Below, piece after piece: positions 33,871 through 42,623 of a DNA stretch of 64,000 bases; within the stretch, counting starts at the first letter, position 1, and the number at the start of each line of letters is the position of its first letter. The DNA is from RHKX01 sp963839535 (GTDB lineage Bacteria; Actinomycetota; Thermoleophilia; Solirubrobacterales; 70-9), in assembly GCA_963839535.1 (NCBI GenBank), contig CAWIVF010000004.1:15199-79198 (forward strand). Direction: 5' to 3'. Below the pieces are notes generated by a model. It saw nothing but the letters and a program-made list of their open reading frames with translations. It searched no databases and was not told the origin of the DNA. The position numbers and the translations under genes were made by a program.

Positions 33871-33875
33871 CCGCG

Positions 33876-33881
33876 ATTCTA
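33876..33881 (-). promoter_or_regulatory. Putative -10 box for the rib operon
   Basis: TAGAAT on the minus strand lies 5 bp upstream of the palindrome at 33855-33870, which would cover the transcription start. Confidence 0.4.
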
Positions 33882-33975
33882 GCGTCGCACGGGCCGTTCT
33901 CGAAAGCCTCCGCGCCGGTGGCCGCCCGAGCGCCCCATATCCTCCCTCCGCCGCCAGTCGAACGAGGAGGCGACC

Positions 33976-35777
33976 CTGAGCGACGCAGAGCTGATCCTGA
34001 TCGGCGGACTCCTGCTCGCATCCGGAATCGCCGCGGCGCTCGTCGCCGACCGGGTCAGGGTCCCGGGCCTCGTGCTCTTCCTCGGGCTCGGGATGCTGGT
34101 CGGGAGCGACGGCCCCGGCGGCGTCGACTTCAGCGACGTCGAGCTGACCAGGACCCTGGGGACGATCGGGCTGCTGCTGATCCTCTTCGAGGGCGGGTTG
34201 ACGGCGGGCTGGCGCGAGATCCGCCCCGTCCTCAAGACGGCACTCTCGCTCGGGATCGTCGGCACCCTGCTGACCGCCCTGATCGCCGGCCTGGCGGCGG
34301 CGTGGCTGTTCGACCTGAGCACGCTCGAGGGCCTGATCCTGGGCTCGGCCATCGCCGCCACCGACAGCGCGGCGATCTTCGCCGTCCTGCGCGGGTCGAG
34401 CCTGCGCCGTCGGCTGGCGCGCGCGCTGGAGGGCGAGTCGGGGATGAACGACCCCGTCGCCGTCCTCCTCGTCACCGGCTTCATCGCCTGGATCGAGGTG
34501 CCCGGCTACGGCGCCACCGACATGATCCTCGAGTTCGTCGGCGACCTCGGGATCGGCGCCCTCGTCGGGAATCCTGGTCGGGTACGTCGCGCGCTGGGTC
34601 TTCCTCCGCCTCGACTACCCGACCGGCGGCCTCTATCCGGTCGCCTCGATGGCCGCCGCGGGCCTCAGCTTCGGCCTCGCCGAGGTCGCGCACGGATCGG
34701 GGTTCCTGGCCGTGTACCTGACCGGTCTGGCGCTCGGCACCGGGATCGTCCCGGCGCGCCGCACCGTCACCGCCTTCCACCAGGGGCTCAGCTGGGTCGC
34801 GCAGATCTCGCTCTTCTTCCTGCTGGGGCTGCTGGTCCTGCCGAGCCAGCTCGACGACGTGGCGCTCGAGGGCATGGCGCTGGCCTTCGTGCTGATCTTC
34901 ATCGCCCGCCCGATCGCCACCCTGATCGCGACTCAGGTCGAGTCCTACCGGCTGTCGGAGCGGCTGATGCTGAGCTGGGCGGGCCTGCGCGGCGCGGTGC
35001 CGATCTGGCTCGCGACCCTGCCCGGTGATCGCCGGGGTCGAGGGCAGCGACGAGATCTTCAACATCGTCTTCTTCGTCGTCGTCTCCTCGACCCTGATCC
35101 AGGGGTTCACGTTCGAGCCGCTCGCGCGGCGGCTCGGCCTGACGACGAACGAGCCGGCGCTCCCCCAGCCGCTGCACGAGACGGGGATGATCCAGGAGCT
35201 CGGCGGGGACGTCCTCGCCTATCGCGTGGAGGCGGGCGACGCGGCCCGCGGGCGGATGATCAAGTCGCTCGGCCTGCCGCGGGAATCGCTGGTCAGCCTG
35301 ATCGTCCGCGACGGCGAGGCCGTGCTGCCCCGCGGCTCGACGGTGATCGACGCCGGCGATGAGCTGCACCTGATCGTCCGCCGCGAGGGCAGGCGGGAGA
35401 TCGCACGACTGACGCAGCTCTGGCGGGACGGGCCCCTGGAGGAGCCGGTGGTCCCGGCGATCGCCCTGCGCGCCTCGCCGCAGATCTTCTCGGTCCGCCC
35501 GACCCGCCCCGAGGACGGCGACACCGGCGCCCCGACCACCGTCGCCGGCACGGAGGTCGCGATCGTCCTGCGCACGCGCAGCGACGTCCCCGCGGCGGTC
35601 GTGAACCTCGTCGACGGCCGCTTCGCCGTCACCGGTCCGGACCTGATCGCCGTCGGCGGCCGCCGCCACCTCGCCCGCTGGTGCGCCGAGCGGGCCGAGC
35701 GGGCCGCGAACTCGGATCAGGACCGCGCGTGGCTCCAGGAAGCCATCGGCGTCATCGATGCTCCAGCGCTGAGGTGA
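33976..35777 (+). CDS. K+/H+ (CPA1-type) antiporter with C-terminal TrkA-C domain (two frameshifts)
   Basis: A strong GAGGAGG Shine-Dalgarno lies 5 nt before CTG 33976, which starts SDAELILIGGLLL. This may be a genuine CTG start or a base error. The membrane domain has about 12 TM segments with LILFEGGLTAGW, ATDSAAIFAVLRG, EGESGMNDPVAVLLV and WAGLRGAVPIWLATLP, the cation-exchange signatures. Indels near 34570 and 35025 break it. The C-terminal cytosolic part (GDVLAYRVEAGDAARG to LIVRREG) is a TrkA-C-like ligand domain. Length is about 600 residues. It is NhaP2/CvrA-like. Exported cation and regulation are inferred. Confidence 0.85.
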
Positions 35778-35780
35778 AGC

Positions 35781-36452
35781 TCAGGTAGCGGAGACGGCCG
35801 ACGCGATCTCCGCGTAGGCGGCCGCCGGGTCCGGCTTGCCGAAGATCGCCGAGCCCGCCACGAAGAGGGTCGCCCCCGCGTCGGCGACGCTGGGGCCGGT
35901 GCTCGCGTCGATGCCGCCGTCGACCTCGATCGCGGCTCCCGACCCGAGCGCGGCCATCCGCTCGACCTTCGCCGGCGAGGCGGCGATGAACGACTGGCCG
36001 CCCCAGCCGGGATTGACGCTCATGCAGAGCAGCAGCTCGCAGGCGTTCGCGACCTCGGAGAGCACCTCGACCGGGGTCCCGGGGTTGATCGCGACGCCGG
36101 CCTCACAGCCGGCCTCGTGGATGGCGCCGACGAGGCGGTCGACGTGGGCCGTGGCCTCCGCGTGGGCGGTGATCAGGTCGGCCCCGGCCTTGGCGAAGTC
36201 GGCGATCTGCTCCTCCGGCCGCTCGATCATCAGGTGGACGTCGAGCGCGCCGCCCGCGTCGTGGACGAGGTCGGCGATGGCGGAGACGATCAGCGGGCCG
36301 ATCGTGATCGGCGGGACGAAGTGGCCGTCCATGACGTCCACGTGGATCACGCGGGCGCCGGCGTCCAGCACCTCGCTCACCTGCGCGCCCAGGCGGGCGA
36401 AGTCGGCGGAGAGGATCGACGGAGCGACCCGGCTCCCTTCCGGGAGGCCCAT
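35781..36452 (-). CDS. rpe: Ribulose-phosphate 3-epimerase
   Basis: Rpe interconverts ribulose-5-P and xylulose-5-P in the pentose phosphate pathway. The 223-residue TIM barrel has VAPSILSADFARLGAQ, IHVDVMDGHFVPPITIGP, DVHLMIERPEEQI, ITAHAEA, GVAINPGTPVE, LCMSVNPGWGGQSFI and IEVDGGIDAST, which carry all the usual metal-binding His/Asp residues. The ATG overlaps the zinc-ribbon stop (TGATG). It is the last gene of the priA-def-fmt-rsmB cluster. Confidence 0.95.
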   Translation of the reverse strand: MGLPEGSRVAPSILSADFARLGAQVSEVLDAGARVIHVDVMDGHFVPPITIGPLIVSAIADLVHDAGGALDVHLMIERPEEQIADFAKAGADLITAHAEATAHVDRLVGAIHEAGCEAGVAINPGTPVEVLSEVANACELLLCMSVNPGWGGQSFIAASPAKVERMAALGSGAAIEVDGGIDASTGPSVADAGATLFVAGSAIFGKPDPAAAYAEIASAVSAT

Positions 36453-36688
36453 CAGACCGCGCTCAGCATCGATTCGCCACAGCCCTGGCAGCGCAGGTCG
36501 GCATCCTGGCTCATCCGCACGATCGTCTGGTGCGTCCCGCAGCCGGGGCACTGGGAGACGAGCTCGTATCGCTGCAGGCAGTTGACGCAGCGGAACCGGC
36601 CGGGCAGCTGCGTGGGCCGCAGCCACGGCTCGTCGCAGCCGGGGCAGGACGGCCGGCGCAGGGCCTCGGGCTCGGTGGCTGGGCTCAT
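36452..36688 (-). CDS. Small double zinc-ribbon protein
   Basis: The 78-residue protein has eight cysteines in four CxxC pairs (SCPGCDEPWL, FRCVNCLQ, QCPGCGT, LRCQGCGES), suggesting two interleaved zinc ribbons. Such small proteins are of unknown function and may bind nucleic acid. It lies between rsmB and rpe and overlaps rpe by TGATG, so co-expression is very likely. In other bacteria the rsmB-rpe neighbourhood carries prpC, pknB and rsgA; this protein stands there instead. Confidence 0.75.
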   Translation of the reverse strand: MSPATEPEALRRPSCPGCDEPWLRPTQLPGRFRCVNCLQRYELVSQCPGCGTHQTIVRMSQDADLRCQGCGESMLSAV

Positions 36689-36724
36689 GGCGCGATCGTA
36701 GAGGGCGCTCAGGCGCTGGGCGCC

Positions 36725-38066
36725 TCAGCCGCGCAGCTCGGCGATGAAGAACCCATCGGTCCCGTCGCGGTCGGGAAGGGTCTGCAGGCAGCGCGGATCC
36801 TCGGGCAGCGACAGCCCCGGGGCCGCGCCGCCGAGGTCGACCAGGTCGCCGGAGGCGGCGCCGATCACCGCGAGGTTCTCCCGCCGCGAGATCGTGCAGG
36901 TCGAGTAGAGGATCCTGCCGCCCGGCCGCACGGCCTCCGCCGCGCGCTCGAGGATGCGCCCGGCCAGCTCCGCGGTCGCGCCGATCGTCTCGGGGCTGCG
37001 GCGCCAGCGGGCGTCGGGGCGCGACGCGAGGGTCCCGAGGCCCGAGCAGGGCGGATCGACGAGGACGGCGTCGAAGCCGCCCTCCGGCGGGGGCGCCGTG
37101 GCGTCGGCGCAGATCACCTCGACGGCCCCGGCCCCGGTTCGCTCGCAGAGCTCGCGCAGCTCGCTCGCGCGGCCGGGATCGCGCTCGACGGCCACCAGGC
37201 CGGCTCCCGCGTTCCCCAGCCCCGCGGCGATCTGGGTCGCCTTGACGCCCGGGCCGGCGCAGAGGTCGAGGATCCGCTCGCCGGGCTCCGGGGCGAGGGT
37301 CTCGACGACATGGGCCGAGCCCCTTGATTGGGGGACGAGCACGCCTCCGTCGACGGCCTTCTCGACCGCCTCCCAGGCGCCACCGTCGACGACGATCGAC
37401 GGCTCGCGGAGCCGGGGCCCGGCCGGGGTCGGGAGCGTGCGCCTCCACGCCGGCGGCCAGCAGTTCCGCGAGCACCTCGGCCGGCTCGCCCCGCAGGCCG
37501 TTGACCCGATAGGCGCGCTCCGGCGGCAGGTTCACGGTCTCCAGCAGGGCGCGGGCGCGATCGGGCCCCAGCTCCTCCCACCAGAGCTCGGCGAGCCAGG
37601 GCGGCACGGAGTGGGCCACCGCGGCGGCCGCCGGATCGGCGTCGCTCAGCCCGGCGAGGAGCTGCGACTGCTCGCGCGCGGCGCGGCGCAGGACCGCGTT
37701 GACGAGCCCGGAGCCGCGCCGGCGGCCTCCCGGCCCCTTCGCCAGCGTCACCGCCTGGTCGACCGCGGCGTGGTCGGCATGGCCGGTGGCGAAGAGCAGC
37801 TCGAACATCCCCAGCCGCAGCGCCGCCAGCAGGGGCGGGTCGATCTTCGCGACCCCGCGCCCCGCGAGCTGCTCGATGAAGTGGTCGCTGGTCCCCCGCC
37901 GCTGGACCGAGCCATAGGCGAGGGCCTGGGCCTGGGCGCGCTCGCGGCCGGCGAGGTGGAGGCGGCTCGCGGCGCTCCGCAGCGCCCGGTCGGCCCACGC
38001 CGCCTCCTCGAAGACCCGCCGAAGCGTCTCGTAGGCCGCCAGCCGGGCGGGCGTCGGTGCGCTCAA
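36725..38066 (-). CDS. rsmB: 16S rRNA m5C967 methyltransferase RsmB (frameshifted)
   Basis: From TTG 38066 the NusB-like N-terminal domain reads ARLAAYETLRRVFEEAAWADRAL, ALAYGSVQRRGTSDHFIEQL and LVNAVLRRAAREQ. An indel near 37425 moves to the frame with VLVPQSRGSAHVVETLAPEPGERILDLCAGPGVKATQIAA (SAM site), DAVLVDPPCSGLGTLASRPDARW with the catalytic Cys, and ILYSTCTISRREN with the second Cys. Corrected length is about 447 residues. The start overlaps the fmt stop as TTGA. Confidence 0.9.
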
Positions 38067-39002
38067 GCCGTCGCCGCCCGCTCAGGGACTCCGCGGCCAC
38101 GGAGGTAATCGGAGGCGGCCATCCAGCGACCCCCCGCGGGCTGGACCTCGCCGATCGCGAGGGCGCCGGAGCCGAACCCGAGCAGCAGCCTGCCCTCGAC
38201 CGCGGCGAACTCGCCCGGCTCGGGCCCGCCCTCGAGCGGCTCCACCGAGCGCAGCCCGAGCCGCTCGCCCTCGCCCGCCAGGGCGACGAAGGCGCCGACG
38301 TGCGGGGTCAGCGCCCGCACGCGGAGGGCCTCCGAGGCGGCCGGGCGGGCGACGTCGACCCGCCGCTCGGCGGACTCGATCTTCTCCGCGTAGGTGACGC
38401 CGTCCTCGGGCTGCGGGGTGAGCTCCAGGTCACCCGTCGCGTGCAGATCCAGCGCCTCGACGAGGAGGCGCCCGCCGAGGCGCGCGAGCCGATCCGAGAG
38501 CGAGCCGAAGTCGTCGGAATGCTCGATCGCCACCTCCTCCCGCAACGCGACCGGGCCGGAGTCGAGCCCCTCGGTCAGCTTCATCACGCAGACGCCCGTC
38601 TGCCGGTCGCCGGCCATGATCGCCCGCTCGATCGGGGCGGCGCCGCGCCAGCGCGGCAGCAGGGACGGATGGATGTTGAGCATCGGCAGCTCGTCGATCA
38701 GCGGGGCCTTGATGAGCTGGCCGAACGCGCACACGGTCGCCACCGCGGGCTCCGCCGCCAGCACCGCGGCACGGGATTCGTCGCGGTTGATGCTCTCGGT
38801 CTGATGCAGCTCGATCCCCAGCTCCCGCGCCCGATCGGCGGCCGGCGGCGAGCCGGTCCGCCTTCCCCTCCCCTGCCGGCGGTCGGGCGGGGTGACGACC
38901 AGGGCCGGCCGATGCGGCGGATCCGGCGAGGACCTCGAGCACCGCGGCGGCGAACTCCGAGGTGCCGCAGAAGACGTTGGCGACGCCGGGGCCCGGGCTC
39001 AA
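38063..39002 (-). CDS. fmt: Methionyl-tRNA formyltransferase (frameshifted)
   Basis: Fmt formylates initiator Met-tRNA. From TTG 39002, overlapping the def stop as TTGA, come VANVFCGTSEFAAAVLEVL, then VVTPPDRRQGRGR and GIELHQTESINRDESRAAV in shifted frames, and AFGQLIKAPLIDELPMLNIHPSLLPRWRGAAPIERAIMAGD with the catalytic Asn-His. C-terminal RALTPHVGAFVAL follows. Indels lie near 38910 and 38830 and corrected length is about 313 residues. Its neighbours def and rsmB are standard. Confidence 0.9.
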
Positions 39003-39674
39003 CGTTCGCCGGCCGGCGCCTCCGCCTCGGGGGCGGCGTCGCTCTCGGTTCCGGGCTCCGGATCGGGCTCCAGCATGCCGGGGTCGAAGTGCTCACCGGC
39101 ACGCAGGGCGCGGAGCGCGGCGCGGCGCTGCTCCCGAACGGTCCGGTCGAGGATCAGCACGCCGTCGAGGTGGTCGATCTCGTGCTGGAGGACGCGCGCC
39201 TCGAGGCCGGCCGCCTCGATCAGCAGCGGGGCGCCACTCAGGTCGCGGGCGCTGACCCGGGCGAAAAGCGGCCGCTCCACGTCGACGACGATCCCCGACA
39301 GGCTGAGGCAGCCCTCCTCCGCGGTGACGAGGTCGTCGGAGACCCACTCGACCTCGGGATTGACGAGCGCCCGCGGCTCGGAGTCGGGACCGGCCTGGAA
39401 GACGAGCATCCGCCGCATCGCGCCGAGCTGGGTCGCGGCGAGGCCGATGCCCATGCGCGCCCTGCATCAGCGCGATCATCCGCTCCGCCTCCGCCTCGAG
39501 CTCGGGGCCGAAGGCGGTCACCTCGGAGGCCCGCGACTTCAGCACCGGGTCGCCGAACTGGCGCACCTCGCTGAGCGCCTCGCGACGGCGCTCGAGCGTC
39601 TCCTCGTCGATCGCGGGGCTCTCCTCGGAGGGCTCGGCCTCGATCGGCTCGGCGGTGGTGGGTTCGTCGGCCAC
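38999..39674 (-). CDS. def: Peptide deformylase (frameshifted, with N- and C-terminal extensions)
   Basis: From GTG 39674 there is an acidic extension of about 35 residues, then RREALSEVRQFGDPVLKSRASEV. An indel near 39460 leads to GIGLAATQLGAMRRM, EEGCLSLSGIVVDVERP and QHEIDHLDGVLILD, which contain the metal-binding Cys and HExxH. The first motif is GLAAT rather than the usual GLAAP. A C-terminal tail of about 35 residues is Glu/Ala/Pro-rich. Corrected length is about 225 residues. It removes N-formyl groups from new proteins. TAAGAT lies 7 nt before the GTG, suggesting leaderless expression. Confidence 0.9.
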
Positions 39675-39681
39675 GCCGGCA

Positions 39682-39687
39682 ATCTTA
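39682..39687 (-). promoter_or_regulatory. Putative -10 box for def
   Basis: TAAGAT on the minus strand ends 7 nt before GTG 39674, downstream of the stem-loop repeat that follows priA. Confidence 0.4.
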
Positions 39688-39736
39688 GAAGGGGGTCCCG
39701 GGACGACGTTCATGATCTCCCGTCCCGGTGGCCCCC

Positions 39737-39778
39737 CTCCCGGCGAGACCGGACGCGAAGCGGAGGATCTCGCCGGAG
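39737..39778 (-). terminator. Stem-loop repeat, copy 2, immediately after priA
   Basis: The arms 39737-39748 and 39768-39778 form 11 pairs with one bulged C. About 55 bp around it align with the element after ftsY (15584-15640), including an identical loop and the flanking TTATCTA. As in copy 1 it lies between a stop codon and the leaderless promoter of the next gene. It lacks a T tract. A terminator or 3'-end stabiliser is the simplest role. Confidence 0.6.
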
Positions 39779-39786
39779 TTATCTAG

Positions 39787-41991
39787 CTACTGCGGATCGA
39801 CGTCGACCGCGAGCGTCGCCCCGCGCAGGGCCCGGGTCAGCTCGGGCCGCTCGAGCACGGCCCGGATCGCGGCGGCGTCGGCGCCCGGGTCGGCGGTCTT
39901 GATCAGCAGACGGCGGCGGAACCGGTTGCGGCGCCGGAAGCGCGGGGCCGGGCCGAGCAGCTCCGATCCGGCGCTCAGGCCGGGACCGATCGCGGCGGCG
40001 AGCTGGGTGCCGAGCGCCGTCAGGGCGCGCTCGTCCGGCCCGGCGAACTCGATCGCGATCAGCGAGGCGAACGGCGGGTAGCCGAACTCCCTGCGTCGCT
40101 CCAGCTCCCCCGCCAGGAAACCCGGAGCGTCGTGGCGGGCCGCCGCGACGATCGGCACCGCGTCCGGCGCGAGGGTCTGGATCAGGACCCGCCCCCCGCG
40201 CTCGCCGCGACCGCTGCGCCCGGCGAGCTGGGCGACGAGCGAGAAGGTGCGCTCCTCGGCGCGGAAGTCCGGGTAGCGCAGGGTCGAGTCGGCGTCGATC
40301 AGGACGCTCAGCGAGACGTCGTGGAAGTCGTGGCCCTTGGCGACCATCTGCGTCCCGACGAGGACGCCGCCGTCGGCCGCCCCGAAGGCGGCAAGGACGC
40401 GACCGTGGCCGTCCCGGCCGGAGGCGCTGTCGGCGTCGAGGCGGAAGACCGGCGCGGGCGCGACCAGCTCGCCGATCAGGTCCTCGATCCGCTGGGTGCC
40501 GGCGCCGTGGCGGATGATCGAGACCGAGCCGCAGGAGGGGCATTCGGTCGGCACGGGCGCTGTGTGGCCGCAGTGATGACACCCGATCCTCGCCCCGGCC
40601 CCGCCCGAGCGGCCACGGTGCAGGACGAGCGAGACGTCGCAGGAGGGGCAGCTGACCGCCTCGCCGCAGGAGGCGCAGCTGAGATGCGGCGAGAAGCCCC
40701 TGCGGTTCAGCATCACGATCGCCTTCTCCCCCTCGCCGAGCGAGCCGAGCGCCTCGCGCGTGCGCTCGTGGAGCGGCCCGGCGCTGGGACCGGTCTCGCG
40801 CATGTCGAGCACGTCGACCGGGGGCATCCCCCGGCCGTCGACCCGCTCGGGCAGCTCGAGGCGCTCGAGCTCCGCCCAGGTCTCGGGGCGCGGCGTGGCG
40901 CTGCCGGCGACGAGAACCGCTCCGGCCTCGGCGGCGCGGCGCCGCGCCACGGCCCGGGCGTCGTAGCGGGGGTCCCCCTCCTGCTTGTAGGAGGAGTCGT
41001 GCTCCTCGTCGATCACGATCAGCCCGAGGTCGCGGAGCGGCGCGAAGATCGCCGAGCGCGGGCCCACGCAGACCCGCGCCTCCCCCGATCGCAGCCGTCG
41101 CCACTCGTCGAAGCGCTCCCCCTCCGAGAGCCCGGAGTGGATCACCGCGACGCGGTCGCCGAGGCGGGCGGCAACGCGGCCGAGCGTCTGCGGCGTGAGC
41201 CCGATCTCCGGGACGAGCAGGATCGCGCTGCGGTCGCGCTCCAGCGCCGCCTCGATCGCAGCCAGATAGACCTCCGTCTTGCCGGAGCCGGTGACGCCGT
41301 GCAGCAGCCGCTCGCGCGGGCCCTCGCCGTCGAGCGCCGCCACGAGGGACCGCACGCAACCCTCCTGCGCCGCCGAGAGCTGCACCCGCCCCGCGACCGC
41401 TCCCACCGTGTCGATCGTGGGCCGCCGCCGCACCTCGCGCTCCTCCTGGCGGACCAGGCCGCGCTCCGCGAGGCGGGCGAGCACCGCCGAGTCGGCGCCG
41501 GCCAGGCGAACGAGGTCGGAGCCGGAGAGATCCTCGGCCTCGGCGAGGGCCGCCAGCGCCGCGCGCTGGCGCTCCCCCAGGCGCACCTCGCCGGCGAGCG
41601 CGGCGCGTCCCTCCTCGGTGATCCGCGCGCGCCGCTCGGTCCGCGCCCGGGCGGCGCGCGGGACGCCTGCGCCCGAGCCGGGCGGCAGGACCAGCGCCAG
41701 GCCACGCGAGGGCGTGGAGCAGTAGCGCTCCGCCACCCAGAGGCCGAGGCGGACGAGCTCGGGCGTCGCGCCCGCCTCGAGCGCCTCGATCGGCTCGGCC
41801 AGCCGGTCGGGGGCGACGTCGGTGCGGTCGGTGAGCCCGACCACGACCCCGAGCATCCGCCGGTTCCCGAACGGCACCATCAGCAGGGAGCCCACGTCCA
41901 CCCCCCGCATCGCCGCCGGGATCCGGTAGTCGAACGGCCCACGCAGCGCGCGGGCCGTCGTTATCGGCTCGACCTTGGCGATGTCCATCAC
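39787..41991 (-). CDS. priA: Primosomal protein N' (replication restart helicase)
   Basis: PriA restarts replication at repaired forks. The 734-residue protein is intact. The N-terminal 3'-DNA-binding domain has GPFDYRIP and GSLLMVPFGNRR. The helicase core has LLHGVTGSGKTEVYL, LVPEIGLTPQTL, HSGLSEGERFDEW, VGPRSAIFAPL and VIDEEHDSSYKQEGDPRYDARAVA. Two zinc-binding Cys clusters follow (LSCASCGEAVSCPSCDVSL, CHHCGHTAPVPTECPSCGS), then GTQMVAKGHDF and AGRSGRGERGG. GTG 41991 is preferred because TAGCTT lies 7 nt upstream, although ATG 41988 is equally in frame. Confidence 0.95.
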   Translation of the reverse strand: MMDIAKVEPITTARALRGPFDYRIPAAMRGVDVGSLLMVPFGNRRMLGVVVGLTDRTDVAPDRLAEPIEALEAGATPELVRLGLWVAERYCSTPSRGLALVLPPGSGAGVPRAARARTERRARITEEGRAALAGEVRLGERQRAALAALAEAEDLSGSDLVRLAGADSAVLARLAERGLVRQEEREVRRRPTIDTVGAVAGRVQLSAAQEGCVRSLVAALDGEGPRERLLHGVTGSGKTEVYLAAIEAALERDRSAILLVPEIGLTPQTLGRVAARLGDRVAVIHSGLSEGERFDEWRRLRSGEARVCVGPRSAIFAPLRDLGLIVIDEEHDSSYKQEGDPRYDARAVARRRAAEAGAVLVAGSATPRPETWAELERLELPERVDGRGMPPVDVLDMRETGPSAGPLHERTREALGSLGEGEKAIVMLNRRGFSPHLSCASCGEAVSCPSCDVSLVLHRGRSGGAGARIGCHHCGHTAPVPTECPSCGSVSIIRHGAGTQRIEDLIGELVAPAPVFRLDADSASGRDGHGRVLAAFGAADGGVLVGTQMVAKGHDFHDVSLSVLIDADSTLRYPDFRAEERTFSLVAQLAGRSGRGERGGRVLIQTLAPDAVPIVAAARHDAPGFLAGELERRREFGYPPFASLIAIEFAGPDERALTALGTQLAAAIGPGLSAGSELLGPAPRFRRRNRFRRRLLIKTADPGADAAAIRAVLERPELTRALRGATLAVDVDPQ

Positions 41992-41998
41992 GCGATCC

Positions 41999-42004
41999 AA
42001 GCTA
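41999..42004 (-). promoter_or_regulatory. Putative -10 box for priA
   Basis: TAGCTT on the minus strand ends 7 nt before GTG 41991. It is identical to the box before comM. Confidence 0.4.
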
Positions 42005-42034
42005 CGTCTTTCCACGGATGCCCCCCGCGCCGTA

Positions 42035-42040
42035 TATCTT
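42035..42040 (+). promoter_or_regulatory. Putative -10 box for the PH-domain gene
   Basis: TATCTT ends 6 nt before GTG 42047. No Shine-Dalgarno is present. Confidence 0.4.
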
Positions 42041-42046
42041 GGGCCC

Positions 42047-42586
42047 GTGGCGCTGAACCTCGGTCCAGGAGAGCAGATCGTCTTCGAGGGACATCCCTCT
42101 TGGCGCGCGATCCTCGGGTTCTACTTGAAGGGCGCGCTGCTGATCGCGGTGATCGTCGCTCTGACCGTCTTCTACGGGAACACGATCGGCGACGACGTGA
42201 GCGAGACCGCGATCACGATCGAGCTGATCGGCGGCGGCGCGATCGTCGCCCTCGTCGGCTTCCTGCGACGGGTCGCGACCCGCTACACGATCACCAACCG
42301 GCGCCTGCACATCAAGCACGGGATGATCTCGCGCAACGTCCAGGAGACGAAGATCGAGCGGGTCCAGGACGTCAACTACCGCCAGTCGATGTTCCAGCGG
42401 ATCATGCAGATCGGTGACGTCGACTTCGACACGGCGGCCACCAATCCCGATGGCGACTTCGTCTTCGCCGGCGTCGCGCAGCCCGAGCGCGTCGTCGATC
42501 GCGTCCACCACGCAACGGAACCGCTGGCAAGCGGTCCGCAGGGCCGCTCCGGCCTCGGCGACGAGCGCAGCGACCTCCCGCGCTGA
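42047..42586 (+). CDS. PH domain-containing membrane protein (YdbT/DUF304-like)
   Basis: From GTG 42047 the protein begins LNLGPGEQIVFEGHPSWRAI, has two hydrophobic segments (GFYLKGALLIAVIVALTVFYG and IELIGGGAIVALVGFL), and then a bacterial PH domain: RYTITNRRLHIKHGMISRNVQETKIERVQDVNYRQSMFQRIMQIGDVDFDT. Such proteins are peripheral regulators or cell-envelope factors of unclear role. About 179 residues are read, but the last 25 may be out of frame. The gene precedes the phospholipase D gene on the same strand, so the two may work together on membranes. Confidence 0.8.
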   Translation: MALNLGPGEQIVFEGHPSWRAILGFYLKGALLIAVIVALTVFYGNTIGDDVSETAITIELIGGGAIVALVGFLRRVATRYTITNRRLHIKHGMISRNVQETKIERVQDVNYRQSMFQRIMQIGDVDFDTAATNPDGDFVFAGVAQPERVVDRVHHATEPLASGPQGRSGLGDERSDLPR

Positions 42587-42623
42587 CATCCGCGAGCGCG
42601 CGGAGCGTCTGCTCCGCGAGCCC

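Noticed and set aside
33844..33975. FMN riboswitch upstream of ribD
   Set aside because: The region lacks the conserved multi-stem core. Only a short palindrome and a -10 box are seen.
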